DNA of 48,636 bases from Streptobacillus canis (lineage in GTDB: Bacteria > Fusobacteriota > Fusobacteriia > Fusobacteriales > Leptotrichiaceae). Under the pieces are notes generated by a model. The model had not been told where the DNA came from. It did no database searches and saw nothing but the letters and a program-made list of their open reading frames with translations. The position numbers were made by a program, and so were the translations under genes. This document shows positions 8,251 to 17,426 of this stretch, piece after piece (within the stretch, counting starts at the first letter, position 1; each line of letters begins with the position of its first letter). The DNA lies in contig NZ_WOEI01000010.1 in NCBI RefSeq assembly GCF_009733925.1, positions 1 through 48,636 of the forward strand. The letters run 5' to 3'.

Positions 8251-10044
8251 ATGAAAAAAATTTTTAAAATTCTATTTGTTTTTTTTATGCCGTTTATTGT
8301 ATTTTCAAATGATATGGAAATACGTAAAAAAATAGAATATCTAATAATGCCAGATTTTAGATATTGGAATATTGATGAAAATGGTAAGAAAAAAGATTTT
8401 GATGTAATGAATGATGAAGTAAGAGAAGTTATTAAATCACATAACTTTAATGGAATAATTTTATTTGCTCAAAACGTTAAAGAAACAGAACAAACTTTAA
8501 GATTGGTAGATGAAATACAAAAAGCATCGAAAAAACCGATGTTTATTTCTATAGATCAAGAAGGAGGTATAGTTACAAGACTTGGTACTGGGACTAATTT
8601 TCCTGGTAATATGGCTATAGGAGCAACAAGAAATAGCAAATATTCATATGAAGTAGGTAAAGCAATAGGTAGGGAATTGCATGTATTAGGTATAAATACA
8701 AATCTTGCACCAACTATAGATGTTAATAATAATGCTAAAAATCCTGTAATAGGACTTAGATCATTTTCATCAGACCCAAATATAGTTGCTGAATTATCAA
8801 ATGCAATGATAAATGGAATTAAAAGTCAAAATGTAATAGCAGTAGCAAAACATTTTCCTGGACATGGTGATACAGCGATAGATACACATTTAGGACTTGC
8901 AAGTGTTGATAAGAGTATGAAAGAACTTGAGGATATGGAACTTTTACCATTTAAAAAAGCTATAGATTCTGATATAGATATGATAATGACGGCACATGTT
9001 CAATTACCTCAAATAGAAAAAGACTATTTTATAGCTAAAAATGGAGATAAAATAATATATCCTTCAACTATATCAGATGATGTTATTACAGGTATTTTAA
9101 GAAATAAATTAGGATATAATGGTGTAGTGATAACAGATGCATTAGGAATGAAAGCAATATCAGATAATTTAGGGCCATATGAAGCTATGAAATTATCAAT
9201 TAATGCAGGGGTAGATATATTATTGATGCCAGTAAGTCTTCATAATATGGAAAATGTTAAAGAATTAGATATGGCAATAGATAAATTGGTTGAGGCTGTT
9301 AAAAAAGGAGAAATTTCTATATCAAGAATAGACGAAGCAATAGCAAGAATTGATACATTAAAAGCTAAAAGACATATAGTTAAAGATGAAACTAATGTAG
9401 ATATGAGAGTAGAAAAAGCTCTTAAAGTTATTGGGTCAAAAGAACATAGAAATCTTGAAAGAGAAGTTGCCAAAAATGCAATAACTGTTGTTAAGGATAA
9501 AGCTTTAAAAGAAATGCATAGAGTATTAATTTTAGGGACAGATACAAGTCAAAGAAAAGTTACTGATTTTGCAATTACAAGATTATTTGATGAACAAAAA
9601 ATACCAAATATTGCATATAAATTTATGATATATGGTAAAGATACAAAAGAAATAGATATAATTTCTCAAGCTATGGATGTTGATACAATTATAGTTTATG
9701 GAGCTATGAATAATGAAAGTGCATTAAATCCTGAAAGTTACAGAACTAAAGTTCCTAATATGGTAGCAAAACTTGATGGAGTTCAAAAAATATTTGTAAG
9801 TATTAATAAACCTTATGATGTAACAGCTCATTTAGACTTTGATAAAGTCTTAATAGCTTATGGATTTAAAGGAATGGATCCAACAGAAGTTGATGGTGGA
9901 ATTAAAGCATTTGGACCTAATATTCCAGCAGCACTTGAAATAATATTTACAGGAGAAAAAGCAAAAGGTAAATTACCAGTGGATTTACCATTTGTTGAAA
10001 ATGGTAAATTAACTGAAAAAGTTCAGTTTAACTTAGTAAAATAA
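8251..10044 (+). CDS. nagZ: exported GH3 beta-N-acetylhexosaminidase (NagZ-like)
   Basis: 597 residues. The N-terminal signal (MKKIFKILFVFFMPFIVFS) is followed by a GH3 barrel. KHFPGHGDT at about 200-208, with TH shortly after, is the NagZ-type loop carrying the acid/base His and Asp. VITDALGM carries the nucleophile Asp at about 296. A C-terminal alpha/beta domain of ~190 residues follows, as in Firmicute NagZ and unlike the short cytoplasmic enzymes of enterobacteria. It should remove terminal GlcNAc from muropeptides or glycans outside the cytoplasmic membrane. The GTG at 8236 is inside the RBS region; GGAGG at 8239-8243 lies seven bases from the ATG at 8251, where the signal peptide begins. 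Confidence 0.88.
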   Translation: MKKIFKILFVFFMPFIVFSNDMEIRKKIEYLIMPDFRYWNIDENGKKKDFDVMNDEVREVIKSHNFNGIILFAQNVKETEQTLRLVDEIQKASKKPMFISIDQEGGIVTRLGTGTNFPGNMAIGATRNSKYSYEVGKAIGRELHVLGINTNLAPTIDVNNNAKNPVIGLRSFSSDPNIVAELSNAMINGIKSQNVIAVAKHFPGHGDTAIDTHLGLASVDKSMKELEDMELLPFKKAIDSDIDMIMTAHVQLPQIEKDYFIAKNGDKIIYPSTISDDVITGILRNKLGYNGVVITDALGMKAISDNLGPYEAMKLSINAGVDILLMPVSLHNMENVKELDMAIDKLVEAVKKGEISISRIDEAIARIDTLKAKRHIVKDETNVDMRVEKALKVIGSKEHRNLEREVAKNAITVVKDKALKEMHRVLILGTDTSQRKVTDFAITRLFDEQKIPNIAYKFMIYGKDTKEIDIISQAMDVDTIIVYGAMNNESALNPESYRTKVPNMVAKLDGVQKIFVSINKPYDVTAHLDFDKVLIAYGFKGMDPTEVDGGIKAFGPNIPAALEIIFTGEKAKGKLPVDLPFVENGKLTEKVQFNLVK

Positions 10045-10068
10045 TACTTTTTAATAAATTATATATAT

Positions 10069-10098
10069 GGGCATGGACGTTAGTTCAAGCCCTTTTTT
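10069..10098 (+). terminator. terminator after the GH3 gene
   Basis: GGGCATGGAC (10069-10078), loop GTTA, GTTCAAGCCC (10083-10092), then six T. Nine of ten positions pair. Confidence 0.85.
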
Positions 10099-10187
10099 AA
10101 AATGAATATCAAATTTATAATATTGACAATAGAAGGAGTTATATGTATAATAAACAGGTAAATAAAAATGTAAGGAGAATAATTTAT

Positions 10188-10727
10188 ATGAAAAAAATAT
10201 TATGTTTATTAACAATTATAACTAATTTATCATTAGCAGTAAATGTTAAGGGAGATATAAATATTGAAGGAGGATATGTTAGATTTTTAAGTGGTAAAAA
10301 TTCTGATAATTCTGGAAATATTGGAGGTAATGTAAATTTTAAAGTTCAAATTCCTGAAACTCTTTTAAAATCAGATAAAACTAATTTATATTTTGGTGGA
10401 GGAGTAAGTCAAGAAATACTTATAAATAAAAATCTTACAGTATCAAGAACTAAAGTTAATGTAAAGAGTGAACTAGAATATTTATATACAAAAGATTTAA
10501 AGCCATATTTAGAAATAAATGCTGGAATAGGTGCAATTTATAATAATGCTGGAAGCACTTTTACTGGTGGAGCTGGAATTGGAACAGGAATTAAATATAA
10601 AAATACTATAGTAGGGATATCTTTAGGTATAGATAATTTTAAATTACCAGAAAAAGAAAATACAAATTCATTTAAAGTTGGAGCAAAAATAGGATATGAA
10701 TTTGATATTTTGAAAACAAATAAATAA
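10188..10727 (+). CDS. small outer-membrane beta-barrel protein, hypothetical
   Basis: 179 residues from the ATG at 10188. A signal peptide (MKKILCLLTIITNLSLA) is followed by alternating strands rich in glycine (GGNVNFKVQIPE, LYFGGGVSQEI, FTGGAGIGTGIKYKN, VGISLGIDNFK) and a final strand KVGAKIGYEFDIL. This pattern and size suggest an eight-stranded barrel. No named family is recognised. The frame is open to an earlier ATG at 10143 with its own AAGGAG, which would add 15 mostly basic and polar residues before the signal. I prefer 10188 because the signal starts there and it has AAGGAG ten bases upstream. It stands alone between two terminators. Confidence 0.72.
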   Translation: MKKILCLLTIITNLSLAVNVKGDINIEGGYVRFLSGKNSDNSGNIGGNVNFKVQIPETLLKSDKTNLYFGGGVSQEILINKNLTVSRTKVNVKSELEYLYTKDLKPYLEINAGIGAIYNNAGSTFTGGAGIGTGIKYKNTIVGISLGIDNFKLPEKENTNSFKVGAKIGYEFDILKTNK

Positions 10728-10738
10728 AATAATAATAT

Positions 10739-10774
10739 AAAAAGAACATGTTCTCTTTGGTACATGTTCTTTTC
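10739..10774. terminator. bidirectional terminator between convergent genes
   Basis: AAAAAGAACATGT (10739-10751) and ACATGTTCTTTT (10762-10773) form the stem. It serves the barrel gene (plus) and the MORN-like gene (minus). A near copy of this stem is at 36707-36741. Confidence 0.85.
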
Positions 10775-11409
10775 TATTTTGTTGATGTTATAATCTCTGT
10801 ATAGGTATTAGTTGAATTATCATAAATATAATATCCTTTTTTTATTAAACCATTTACATATTTTCTAGTAAAAGTAGATTTTTCCCCATTTTTATAGAAA
10901 CCATATTCGGTAAAATCAACAGGATATCCATAACTTTCTTTTAGTAAAATACACTCTTCTTTAGAAATATTAGAGTTTTTATTTTTTACATTACCTTTAA
11001 TATCTATATGACAATCCTTAAAAGCAGTCCAAGTTTCCTTTTCTATATATTTAAATGGTATTCCTTTGCTATAATATATTTTAAGTTCATTTATATTATG
11101 AGTGCCCCAAAAAGAAAAGATGCTAGTAAAAATTTTTTCTCCTTTTTTATATTCTCCTTCTTCGAAAGTTTGAAAAATAGCTGTATTATTTTCAAAATAT
11201 TTTTTATATTTTCCTTCTTTTTTTCCATTTTTATAGTATCCTTCTTCAATGCTATCATCATCAAATTTAATTAAAAATTTTCCTTGTTTTAAACCATTTA
11301 TAATTTTTACATTTTCATAAATAGCTTTTTTTTCATTATTTAAGTCTTTTGAAAAATTAATTTCTGAAAAATTAATAAAAAATAATAAAAATAAAAATAT
11401 TTTTTTCAT
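10774..11409 (-). CDS. exported MORN/YwqK-like repeat protein
   Basis: 211 residues with a signal peptide (MKKIFLFLLFFINFSEINFS). The body has short repeats of the form G-x-x-x-G-x-[FY]-x-x-[YF] (GLKQGKFLIKFDD, EGYYKNGKKEGKYKKYFE, EEGEYKKGEKIF, EYGFYKNGEKSTFTRKYVNG), the MORN-like pattern of the YwqK family. Databases often call these antitoxins on weak grounds; with a signal peptide a surface or periplasmic role is more likely. The frame opens earlier with a TTG at 11424, but the ATG at 11409 follows AAAGGA and starts the signal peptide. No partner gene is visible. Confidence 0.65.
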   Translation of the reverse strand: MKKIFLFLLFFINFSEINFSKDLNNEKKAIYENVKIINGLKQGKFLIKFDDDSIEEGYYKNGKKEGKYKKYFENNTAIFQTFEEGEYKKGEKIFTSIFSFWGTHNINELKIYYSKGIPFKYIEKETWTAFKDCHIDIKGNVKNKNSNISKEECILLKESYGYPVDFTEYGFYKNGEKSTFTRKYVNGLIKKGYYIYDNSTNTYTEIITSTK

Positions 11410-11541
11410 AGATTTTCCTTTCAAATATTATTTAGTATAAGTATACTATTTTTTACTTTATTGTCAAGAAATATTTTGTTAATTTATTCTCATTTTTTAT
11501 TGATTTTCCTTTGAAATTTATAGTGAAAACAATTAAAACTG

Positions 11542-11571
11542 TTGACAAATGTCTAAAGTTAAAAGTATAAT
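11542..11571 (+). promoter_or_regulatory. promoter of the msrAB-ccdA-thioredoxin operon
   Basis: TTGACA (11542-11547), 18 bases, consensus TATAAT (11566-11571), 24 bases before the msrAB ATG. Confidence 0.8.
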
Positions 11572-11595
11572 AATTTTAGATTTGGAGGAATAGAC

Positions 11596-12633
11596 ATGAA
11601 AAAACTAATTTTAACATTTTTAAGTTTTTTAGTATTTGTAGCATGTTTTGCGATACCAAGTAATAAAGCTATGAATACAAAAGAGAAAATAAAAGCAAAT
11701 GAACTTAGTGAAATATATTTAGCTGGAGGATGTTTTTGGGGGCTTGAAAAATATATGTCAAAAATAGATGGAGTACATGATGCTATATCTGGGTATGCAA
11801 ATGGTAATACAGAAAATACAAGTTATGAGTTAATAACTAAAACAGACCATGCTGAAACAGTAAAAGTAATATATGATCCAACTCAAATTAGTTTAAATAG
11901 GTTATTAAAATATTATTTTAAAGTAATTAATCCATTAAGTTTAAATAAACAAGGAAATGATATAGGAAGACAATATAGAACGGGTATATATTATATAAAT
12001 GAAAATGATAGAGAAATAATAAAGCAAGAATTAGAAGAGTTACAGTTACAAATAGATGGGAAAATTGTTGTAGAACACGAGAAATTGAAAAATTTTATTG
12101 TTGCAGAAGAATATCATCAGGATTATTTAGATAAACATCCAAATGGATATTGTCATATTGATATTAATCTTGCAGATGAAGTAATTATAGATGTAAAAGA
12201 TTATCCAGTGAATCAAGATAAACTTAAGAAATTATCTAAATTACAATACTCAGTAACACAAAATGCAGATACGGAATTATCGTTTGGAAATGAATTTTGG
12301 GATCATTTTGAAGAGGGAATATATGTAGATGTTATAAGTGGAGAACCACTATTTTCATCTAAAGATAAATATGAATCCTTTTGTGGTTGGCCAAGTTTTA
12401 CACAGCCTATAGTTCCAGAAGTTGTAAAATATAGTAAAGATTATTCATATAATATGGAGAGAATAGAAGTAAGAAGTAGAAGTGCTAATTCTCATTTAGG
12501 ACATGTATTTAATGATGGCCCAGTAGATAGAGGAGGACTTAGATATTGTATTAATAGTGCAGCGTTAGAATTTATACCTTATGAAAAAATGGATAACAAG
12601 GGATATGGATATTTAAAAAAATTAGTAAAATAA
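11596..12633 (+). CDS. msrAB: exported methionine sulfoxide reductase MsrA-MsrB fusion
   Basis: 345 residues. The N-terminal hydrophobic signal ([19 protein letters not shown]) may be a lipoprotein signal, with the candidate lipid Cys in VFVAC. The MsrA domain has catalytic Cys46 in GGCFWG and the downstream [19 protein letters not shown]. The MsrB domain (from about residue 205) has [15 protein letters not shown] and catalytic Cys318 in RYCINS. The zinc-binding CxxC pairs of some MsrB proteins are absent. It repairs S- and R-methionine sulfoxide in envelope proteins. Electrons would come from the CcdA and TlpA-like proteins encoded directly downstream, the same arrangement as the extracytoplasmic MsrAB2-CcdA2-Etrx2 system of Streptococcus pneumoniae. 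Confidence 0.93.
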   Translation: MKKLILTFLSFLVFVACFAIPSNKAMNTKEKIKANELSEIYLAGGCFWGLEKYMSKIDGVHDAISGYANGNTENTSYELITKTDHAETVKVIYDPTQISLNRLLKYYFKVINPLSLNKQGNDIGRQYRTGIYYINENDREIIKQELEELQLQIDGKIVVEHEKLKNFIVAEEYHQDYLDKHPNGYCHIDINLADEVIIDVKDYPVNQDKLKKLSKLQYSVTQNADTELSFGNEFWDHFEEGIYVDVISGEPLFSSKDKYESFCGWPSFTQPIVPEVVKYSKDYSYNMERIEVRSRSANSHLGHVFNDGPVDRGGLRYCINSAALEFIPYEKMDNKGYGYLKKLVK

Positions 12634-12651
12634 AATGAAAAGAGGAATAAA

Positions 12652-13320
12652 ATGTTTGATATATCAATAACGTTAGTTTTTATAGGTGGTCTTACAATGT
12701 TTTTTTCACCATGTGTATTTCCATTATTACCAGTATATTTTGGAGTGTTGGAAAAAGATAATAAGAAAATTAGAAATACAATATTATTTCTTTTAGGAAT
12801 TTCGTTTTCTTTTGTTATACTAGGCTTTGGGTTTGGATTATTAGGAGATTTAATATCTAGTGAAATTGTAAGAATAATGGCAGGGATAATAATTATTATA
12901 CTTGGATTACAACAATTAGGAATATTTAAATTTGTATTTTTACAAAGAACTAAAATATTGAAATTAGATAGGAGATATAACAATTCTGGAGTAGAATCAT
13001 TTATGTTAGGTTTAACATTTTCTCTAGGGTGGACACCTTGTATAGGACCAATACTTGGAGGTGTATTATTACTTGCAAGTGAAAGAGGAACAGCTCTTCA
13101 AGGGGCAATATTACTTTTAGTATTTGTATTAGGATTTTCTATGCCTTTTTTAATGTTTACAATGTTTTATGATAAATTAAGGAATAAAATTACATTTATT
13201 AAAAGAAATTTAGAATTAATAAAAAAAATAAGTGCAATATTAATTATAGTAATGGGTTTATTGTTACTTTTTGATAAATTAGAAATATTAGTTGCAGAAT
13301 TAAATAGGTGGAGTATTTAG
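12652..13320 (+). CDS. ccdA: CcdA-type thiol-disulfide electron transporter
   Basis: 222 residues with about six membrane helices. The two redox cysteines lie in MFFSPCVFPLLPVYFG (helix 1) and SLGWTPCIGPILGG (helix 4), typical of CcdA/DsbD-beta proteins that move reducing equivalents from cytoplasmic thioredoxin across the membrane. It starts 18 bases after msrAB, and its 3' end supplies the GGAG used by the next gene. The natural acceptors are the two TlpA-like thioredoxins that follow. Confidence 0.93.
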   Translation: MFDISITLVFIGGLTMFFSPCVFPLLPVYFGVLEKDNKKIRNTILFLLGISFSFVILGFGFGLLGDLISSEIVRIMAGIIIIILGLQQLGIFKFVFLQRTKILKLDRRYNNSGVESFMLGLTFSLGWTPCIGPILGGVLLLASERGTALQGAILLLVFVLGFSMPFLMFTMFYDKLRNKITFIKRNLELIKKISAILIIVMGLLLLFDKLEILVAELNRWSI

Positions 13321-13321
13321 A

Positions 13322-13822
13322 ATGAATATAAAAAAAGGATTATTAATGCTAATTTTGTTTTCAACTTTTTTTGTGAGTTGTATTAAAAATGAAAAAGAAT
13401 TAGTAAATATATCAAATGTTAGAATAATTAATCTTAATAAAGAAGAAATGAAAATAGGGGATATTAAAGGGAAAAAATATATTAAATTATGGGCTTCTTG
13501 GTGTTATGTATGTAACCAAACTATGGATCATACGATAGAACTATCTAAAAATGTAGATTTTAATGTTTTAGCCATTGCAAATCCAGGTCATAAAGGAGAA
13601 ATAAATACTGATGATTTAATTACGTGGTATAGAGGAACTAAATGGGCTAATTTAGGACTTACAGTACTTTTTGATGAGGCAGGAGAAATAATTTCAAGAA
13701 CAAATACAGGAAGAGCTTATCCAACTAATCTTTTGGTTGATAGTGAAGGAAATGTAGTTAAGATACTTTATGGTGCACAGAGTAATGAGGTTATCATAAA
13801 TGAAATGAATAAGATAAAATAA
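13322..13822 (+). CDS. TlpA-like thioredoxin, probable lipoprotein (first copy)
   Basis: 166 residues. A signal (MNIKKGLLMLILFSTFFVSC) ends with a Cys that may be lipidated. A thioredoxin fold follows with active site LWASWCYVCNQT (CYVC), and the cis-Pro region reads RAYPTNLLVDSEGNVVKI. It should be kept reduced by CcdA and reduce MsrAB. It starts one base after ccdA. It is about half identical to the next gene, so the pair comes from a tandem duplication. Confidence 0.88.
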   Translation: MNIKKGLLMLILFSTFFVSCIKNEKELVNISNVRIINLNKEEMKIGDIKGKKYIKLWASWCYVCNQTMDHTIELSKNVDFNVLAIANPGHKGEINTDDLITWYRGTKWANLGLTVLFDEAGEIISRTNTGRAYPTNLLVDSEGNVVKILYGAQSNEVIINEMNKIK

Positions 13823-13833
13823 TGGAGGTAAAA

Positions 13834-14304
13834 ATGAAAAAAATATTAGCGATATTAATGGTACTATTATCAAGTTTTTCCTTTTCAGCAGATTTAGATG
13901 GAATAATATTTAAAGATCAAAAAGGAGATATAAGAACAATTAAAGATTTTAAGGGGAAAACATATATTAAATTATGGGCTTCTTGGTGTCCTACTTGCCT
14001 TTATACTATGGATCATACTGTTGAATTATCTAATGAAAAAAATTTAGGATTTAATGTTATATCAGTAGTTTCACCTACTAAAAAAGGTGAGTTAAATGAA
14101 ATAGATTTTAGAAATTGGTTTAAGGATACGGGATGGACTTCTTTAATAACACTTATGGATACACAGGGTTCATTAATAAAAAAAGCAAGGCTTAGAGGTT
14201 ATCCGACTAATGTTTTTGTAGATAGTGATGGCAATATTGCAAAAGTAATAACTGGCCCAATATCTAGTAAAAAAATAAAAGAAGAAATAAGTAAAATTAA
14301 ATAA
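13834..14304 (+). CDS. TlpA-like thioredoxin, periplasmic (second copy)
   Basis: 156 residues with a cleavable signal (MKKILAILMVLLSSFSFSA) and no lipobox, unlike its upstream paralogue. The active site is LWASWCPTCLYT (CPTC), and RGYPTNVFVDSDG carries the cis-Pro. The start at 13834 is five bases from GGAGG (13824-13828); the ATG at 13822 lies upstream of this RBS and is rejected. The different active-site pair (PT here, YV in the first copy) suggests different redox potentials or partners. It is the last gene of the operon, closed by a 19-bp hairpin. Confidence 0.88.
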   Translation: MKKILAILMVLLSSFSFSADLDGIIFKDQKGDIRTIKDFKGKTYIKLWASWCPTCLYTMDHTVELSNEKNLGFNVISVVSPTKKGELNEIDFRNWFKDTGWTSLITLMDTQGSLIKKARLRGYPTNVFVDSDGNIAKVITGPISSKKIKEEISKIK

Positions 14305-14346
14305 ATATATAAAGGCAGCTAGTATTTCTAGCTGCCTTTATATATT
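14304..14346. terminator. long perfect hairpin terminating the msr operon
   Basis: AATATATAAAGGCAGCTAG (14304-14322), loop TATTT, and its exact complement (14328-14346). The T-run after it is short (GATTTTTGA), so its strength as a terminator rests on the 19-bp stem. Confidence 0.75.
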
Positions 14347-14403
14347 GATTTTTGACTAAAAAAAATGTATAATTATAAAAATAATTATTAGTTTGGAGTA
14401 GCT

Positions 14404-15885
14404 ATGGATAATTTTTGTCTTTTAGACGATAGAGAGTATGAAATTGTATATTTTAAATCTTTTGAAGAAAGTTATGAAGATTTACTTAAAGTATCAAAAA
14501 TAAAGAAAAAAGTTCTTTTCTATATTAAAGATGTAGTAATTGATTCAAAGTTTTTAAGCTATATGTTAAAGCTTTTTAGATGTTCTATTAAAAATGAATT
14601 TGAATTATTTTTTATAATTAAGAATAAAAATTTAATAGAAGATATTAATCTACTTGAATCAAAAAGATATTTTAAAATTTTTTCTTCTATAGAAGAATAC
14701 AATCAACTTAAAACTTTTGCAGGATATGAAGTTAAGATATATGATGATAACAATAATGTAAGAAAATTACTTAAAGATGAACTAATAAAAAGTGGTTTTG
14801 GAATTAAGGAGAGAAATAGTTTTAATTTTCTTAAGAAAAGGCATGATAGTAGATCAAATAGTATATATGTTATAGATTTTTCTAGCTATCAAGAAGAAAA
14901 AATAGAAGAAATAATTAAGATAAAAAAAGAAAATCCTAATTCTATGGTTATATTAATTACTTTTGAAACTGATGTTGATAAAGCGTTAAATACTATGAAA
15001 TATGGGGTAAATAGAGTAGTAAAAAGACCAGTGGATATTAAGAGTCTTGTAAGCTCTATTAAAAGTTTAGCGACAGCTGCAGAATTAAAAAAAGAAAATG
15101 ATAGATTAGTTTCAGAAGTATTTAATAGAGAAAAAGAAATAAGAAAATTATATAATGAAGTAAATGAAGAGCTTAGACTTGCTGGAGATATACAAAAATC
15201 ACTAATGCCACCTAAAAAAATTGAGTTTGGAGAATATGTTTGTGAATATTTTTTTGAGCCTAGTATGAATATAGGAGGGGATTTCTGTGATTTTATAGAA
15301 TTAAATGAAGAAGAATTTGCTATAGTATTTGCAGATATTTCAGGACATGGTATACCTGCATCACTTCTTTCAACTATGCTTAAGGTATTAATATATAATA
15401 ATGCGAAAAAGGTAGAAAGTGTTACAGAGCTTATGGAAATACTTAATGAAGAGATAATAAGCATATTCCCTAAAGGTAAGTTTGTTTCTATGTTCTATTT
15501 AGTAGTTAATACTAAGACTAATAAGATAAAGTATTCTAAAGCATCACAAGAACCTGCTTTAATGTATAAGAAGGGGATGGATGAAGTAGTAGAACTAGAA
15601 AGTGAAGGACAAATACTTGGCCTATTTTCTAAAAAGTTATTCCCTATACTTTCTTTTGAAGAAAAAGAAGTAGACTTTGATATGGGAGATAAGATATTGC
15701 TATATACCGATGGAATAACTGAAGAAACAAATGAAGAAGGTAAGTATTATGGTCTAGATAGACTAAAAGATCAGGTAAAAAATTTAGATTTACATAGAGT
15801 AATTGAAGATTTAAAAGACTTTGCAGGGAATAAGACTTTTAAAGATGATGTAACATTATTAAAAATAGAAAGAAAAGGAGAATGA
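14404..15885 (+). CDS. SpoIIE/RsbU-type PP2C phosphatase with receiver-like N-terminus
   Basis: 493 residues. Residues 1-~120 are not recognised. About 120-220 look like a receiver domain (SIYVIDFSSYQEEKIEEI, MVILITFETD, MKYGVNRVVKRPVD), a coiled linker follows (AAELKKENDRLVSEVFNREKEIRK), and the C-terminal half is a SpoIIE-type serine phosphatase: NIGGDFCDFIE, FADISGHGIPASLLS, LYTDGITEETNEEG. The metal-binding Asp residues are all present. Such proteins dephosphorylate anti-anti-sigma factors or related STAS proteins. No STAS or anti-sigma gene is in the window. The phospho-acceptor Asp of the receiver cannot be assigned with certainty. It overlaps the frame before guaA, so the two are probably cotranscribed. 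Confidence 0.85.
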   Translation: MDNFCLLDDREYEIVYFKSFEESYEDLLKVSKIKKKVLFYIKDVVIDSKFLSYMLKLFRCSIKNEFELFFIIKNKNLIEDINLLESKRYFKIFSSIEEYNQLKTFAGYEVKIYDDNNNVRKLLKDELIKSGFGIKERNSFNFLKKRHDSRSNSIYVIDFSSYQEEKIEEIIKIKKENPNSMVILITFETDVDKALNTMKYGVNRVVKRPVDIKSLVSSIKSLATAAELKKENDRLVSEVFNREKEIRKLYNEVNEELRLAGDIQKSLMPPKKIEFGEYVCEYFFEPSMNIGGDFCDFIELNEEEFAIVFADISGHGIPASLLSTMLKVLIYNNAKKVESVTELMEILNEEIISIFPKGKFVSMFYLVVNTKTNKIKYSKASQEPALMYKKGMDEVVELESEGQILGLFSKKLFPILSFEEKEVDFDMGDKILLYTDGITEETNEEGKYYGLDRLKDQVKNLDLHRVIEDLKDFAGNKTFKDDVTLLKIERKGE

Positions 15886-15887
15886 AG

Positions 15888-17426
15888 ATGTTAAAAAGAA
15901 AAAAAATTGTTGTTATAGACTTTGGTTCACAATATTCACAAATTATTGCTAGAAGAATAAGAGAGATGGAAGTTTATTGTGAAATGGTTAGAGAATTTGA
16001 CTTTAACAACACAGAAGATGTAATAGGAATAATATTCTCAGGAGGGCCTAGCTCAGTATACTTAGAAAAATCACCAACTGTTGATAAGAAAATATTTGAA
16101 TTAGGAATACCTATACTTGGAATTTGTTATGGATTACAATTAATTACACATTTAAATGAAGGTAAAGTAGAAGCTGCTGATACTAGAGAATTCGGTAAAG
16201 CTATACTTCAAGTAATTGAAAAAGAAAATCCTTTATTACAAGGTGTTCCAGCTGAATCTAATATCTGGATGAGTCATAATGACCACATTACAGAAATGGC
16301 TAAAGACTTTAGAATTATAGCTAAAACAGATTCATCTATTGCAGCTATAGCAAATAATAATAATGTATATGGATTACAATTCCACCCAGAAGTATCTCAT
16401 TCTGAATATGGTAAAAAAATGATAGAAAACTTTGTATTTAATATTTGTAAAGCAGAGAAAAACTTCGTAATAACTAACTTTATTGAAGAAAAAATCAAAC
16501 AAATCAGAGAAACTGTAGGAGATAAAAAAGTAATGTTAGGTTTATCTGGTGGAGTAGATTCATCAGTTGCTGCAGTATTAATTAATAAAGCTATAGGAGA
16601 TCAATTAACTTGTGTGTTTGTTGATACAGGTCTATTAAGATATGATGAAGCAAATAGAGTATATGATTACTATAAATCAAACTTTAACTTAAATATTGTT
16701 AAAGTTGATGCAGGAGATAGATTCTTATCTAAATTAAAAGGTGTAGATGAACCTGAAGCTAAGAGAAAAATAATTGGGAAAGAGTTTGTTGAAGTATTCA
16801 ATGAAGAAGCAGCTAAACTTAAAGGTGGAAAAGATGTTGAATTCTTAGCACAAGGAACTATATATCCAGATGTTATAGAATCACAAGCTATAGAAGGAGT
16901 ATCACATACTATTAAATCTCACCACAATGTTGGTGGATTACCAGAAGAAATGACATTTAAATTACTTGAACCTTTAAGAGAACTATTTAAAGATGAAGTA
17001 AGATTAGTTGGAAAAGAAATGGGTATGCCAGATAGTATAGTTAATAGACATCCATTTCCAGGGCCTGGACTTGGAATAAGGGTAGTAGGAGAAGTTACTA
17101 AAGAGAAAGTTAAAATATTACAAGAGGCAGATGAAATCTTCATTAATGAGTTAATTAAAGATGAACTATATCACACTGTATCTCAAGCATTCGTAACATT
17201 ACTTCCAGTTAAAACTGTAGGAGTAATGGGAGATGTAAGAACTTATGAATATGTAGCAGCTATAAGATCTGTAAATACTATAGATTTCATGACAGCTACT
17301 TGGTCAAAACTTCCATATGAATTTTTAGAAAAAGTATCAAATATGATAGTAAATAAAGTAAGTGGAATTAACAGAGTGGTTTATGATATTTCATCTAAAC
17401 CAGCAAGTACTATAGAGTGGGAATAA
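15888..17426 (+). CDS. guaA: GMP synthase (glutamine-hydrolysing)
   Basis: 512 residues, full length. The class I amidotransferase domain has catalytic Cys80 in GICYGLQ and QFHPEVSHSEYG. The ATP-pyrophosphatase domain has the P-loop LGLSGGVDSSVAA. The GMP synthase dimerisation domain contains NRHPFPGPGLGIRV and ends with the conserved SSKPASTIEWE. It converts XMP to GMP. The ATG at 15882 is only one base from GGAG; the one at 15888 is seven bases away and is preferred. The 3' end of guaA is a known integration hot spot for genomic islands, and foreign-looking DNA starts right at its stop codon here. Confidence 0.97.
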   Translation: MLKRKKIVVIDFGSQYSQIIARRIREMEVYCEMVREFDFNNTEDVIGIIFSGGPSSVYLEKSPTVDKKIFELGIPILGICYGLQLITHLNEGKVEAADTREFGKAILQVIEKENPLLQGVPAESNIWMSHNDHITEMAKDFRIIAKTDSSIAAIANNNNVYGLQFHPEVSHSEYGKKMIENFVFNICKAEKNFVITNFIEEKIKQIRETVGDKKVMLGLSGGVDSSVAAVLINKAIGDQLTCVFVDTGLLRYDEANRVYDYYKSNFNLNIVKVDAGDRFLSKLKGVDEPEAKRKIIGKEFVEVFNEEAAKLKGGKDVEFLAQGTIYPDVIESQAIEGVSHTIKSHHNVGGLPEEMTFKLLEPLRELFKDEVRLVGKEMGMPDSIVNRHPFPGPGLGIRVVGEVTKEKVKILQEADEIFINELIKDELYHTVSQAFVTLLPVKTVGVMGDVRTYEYVAAIRSVNTIDFMTATWSKLPYEFLEKVSNMIVNKVSGINRVVYDISSKPASTIEWE

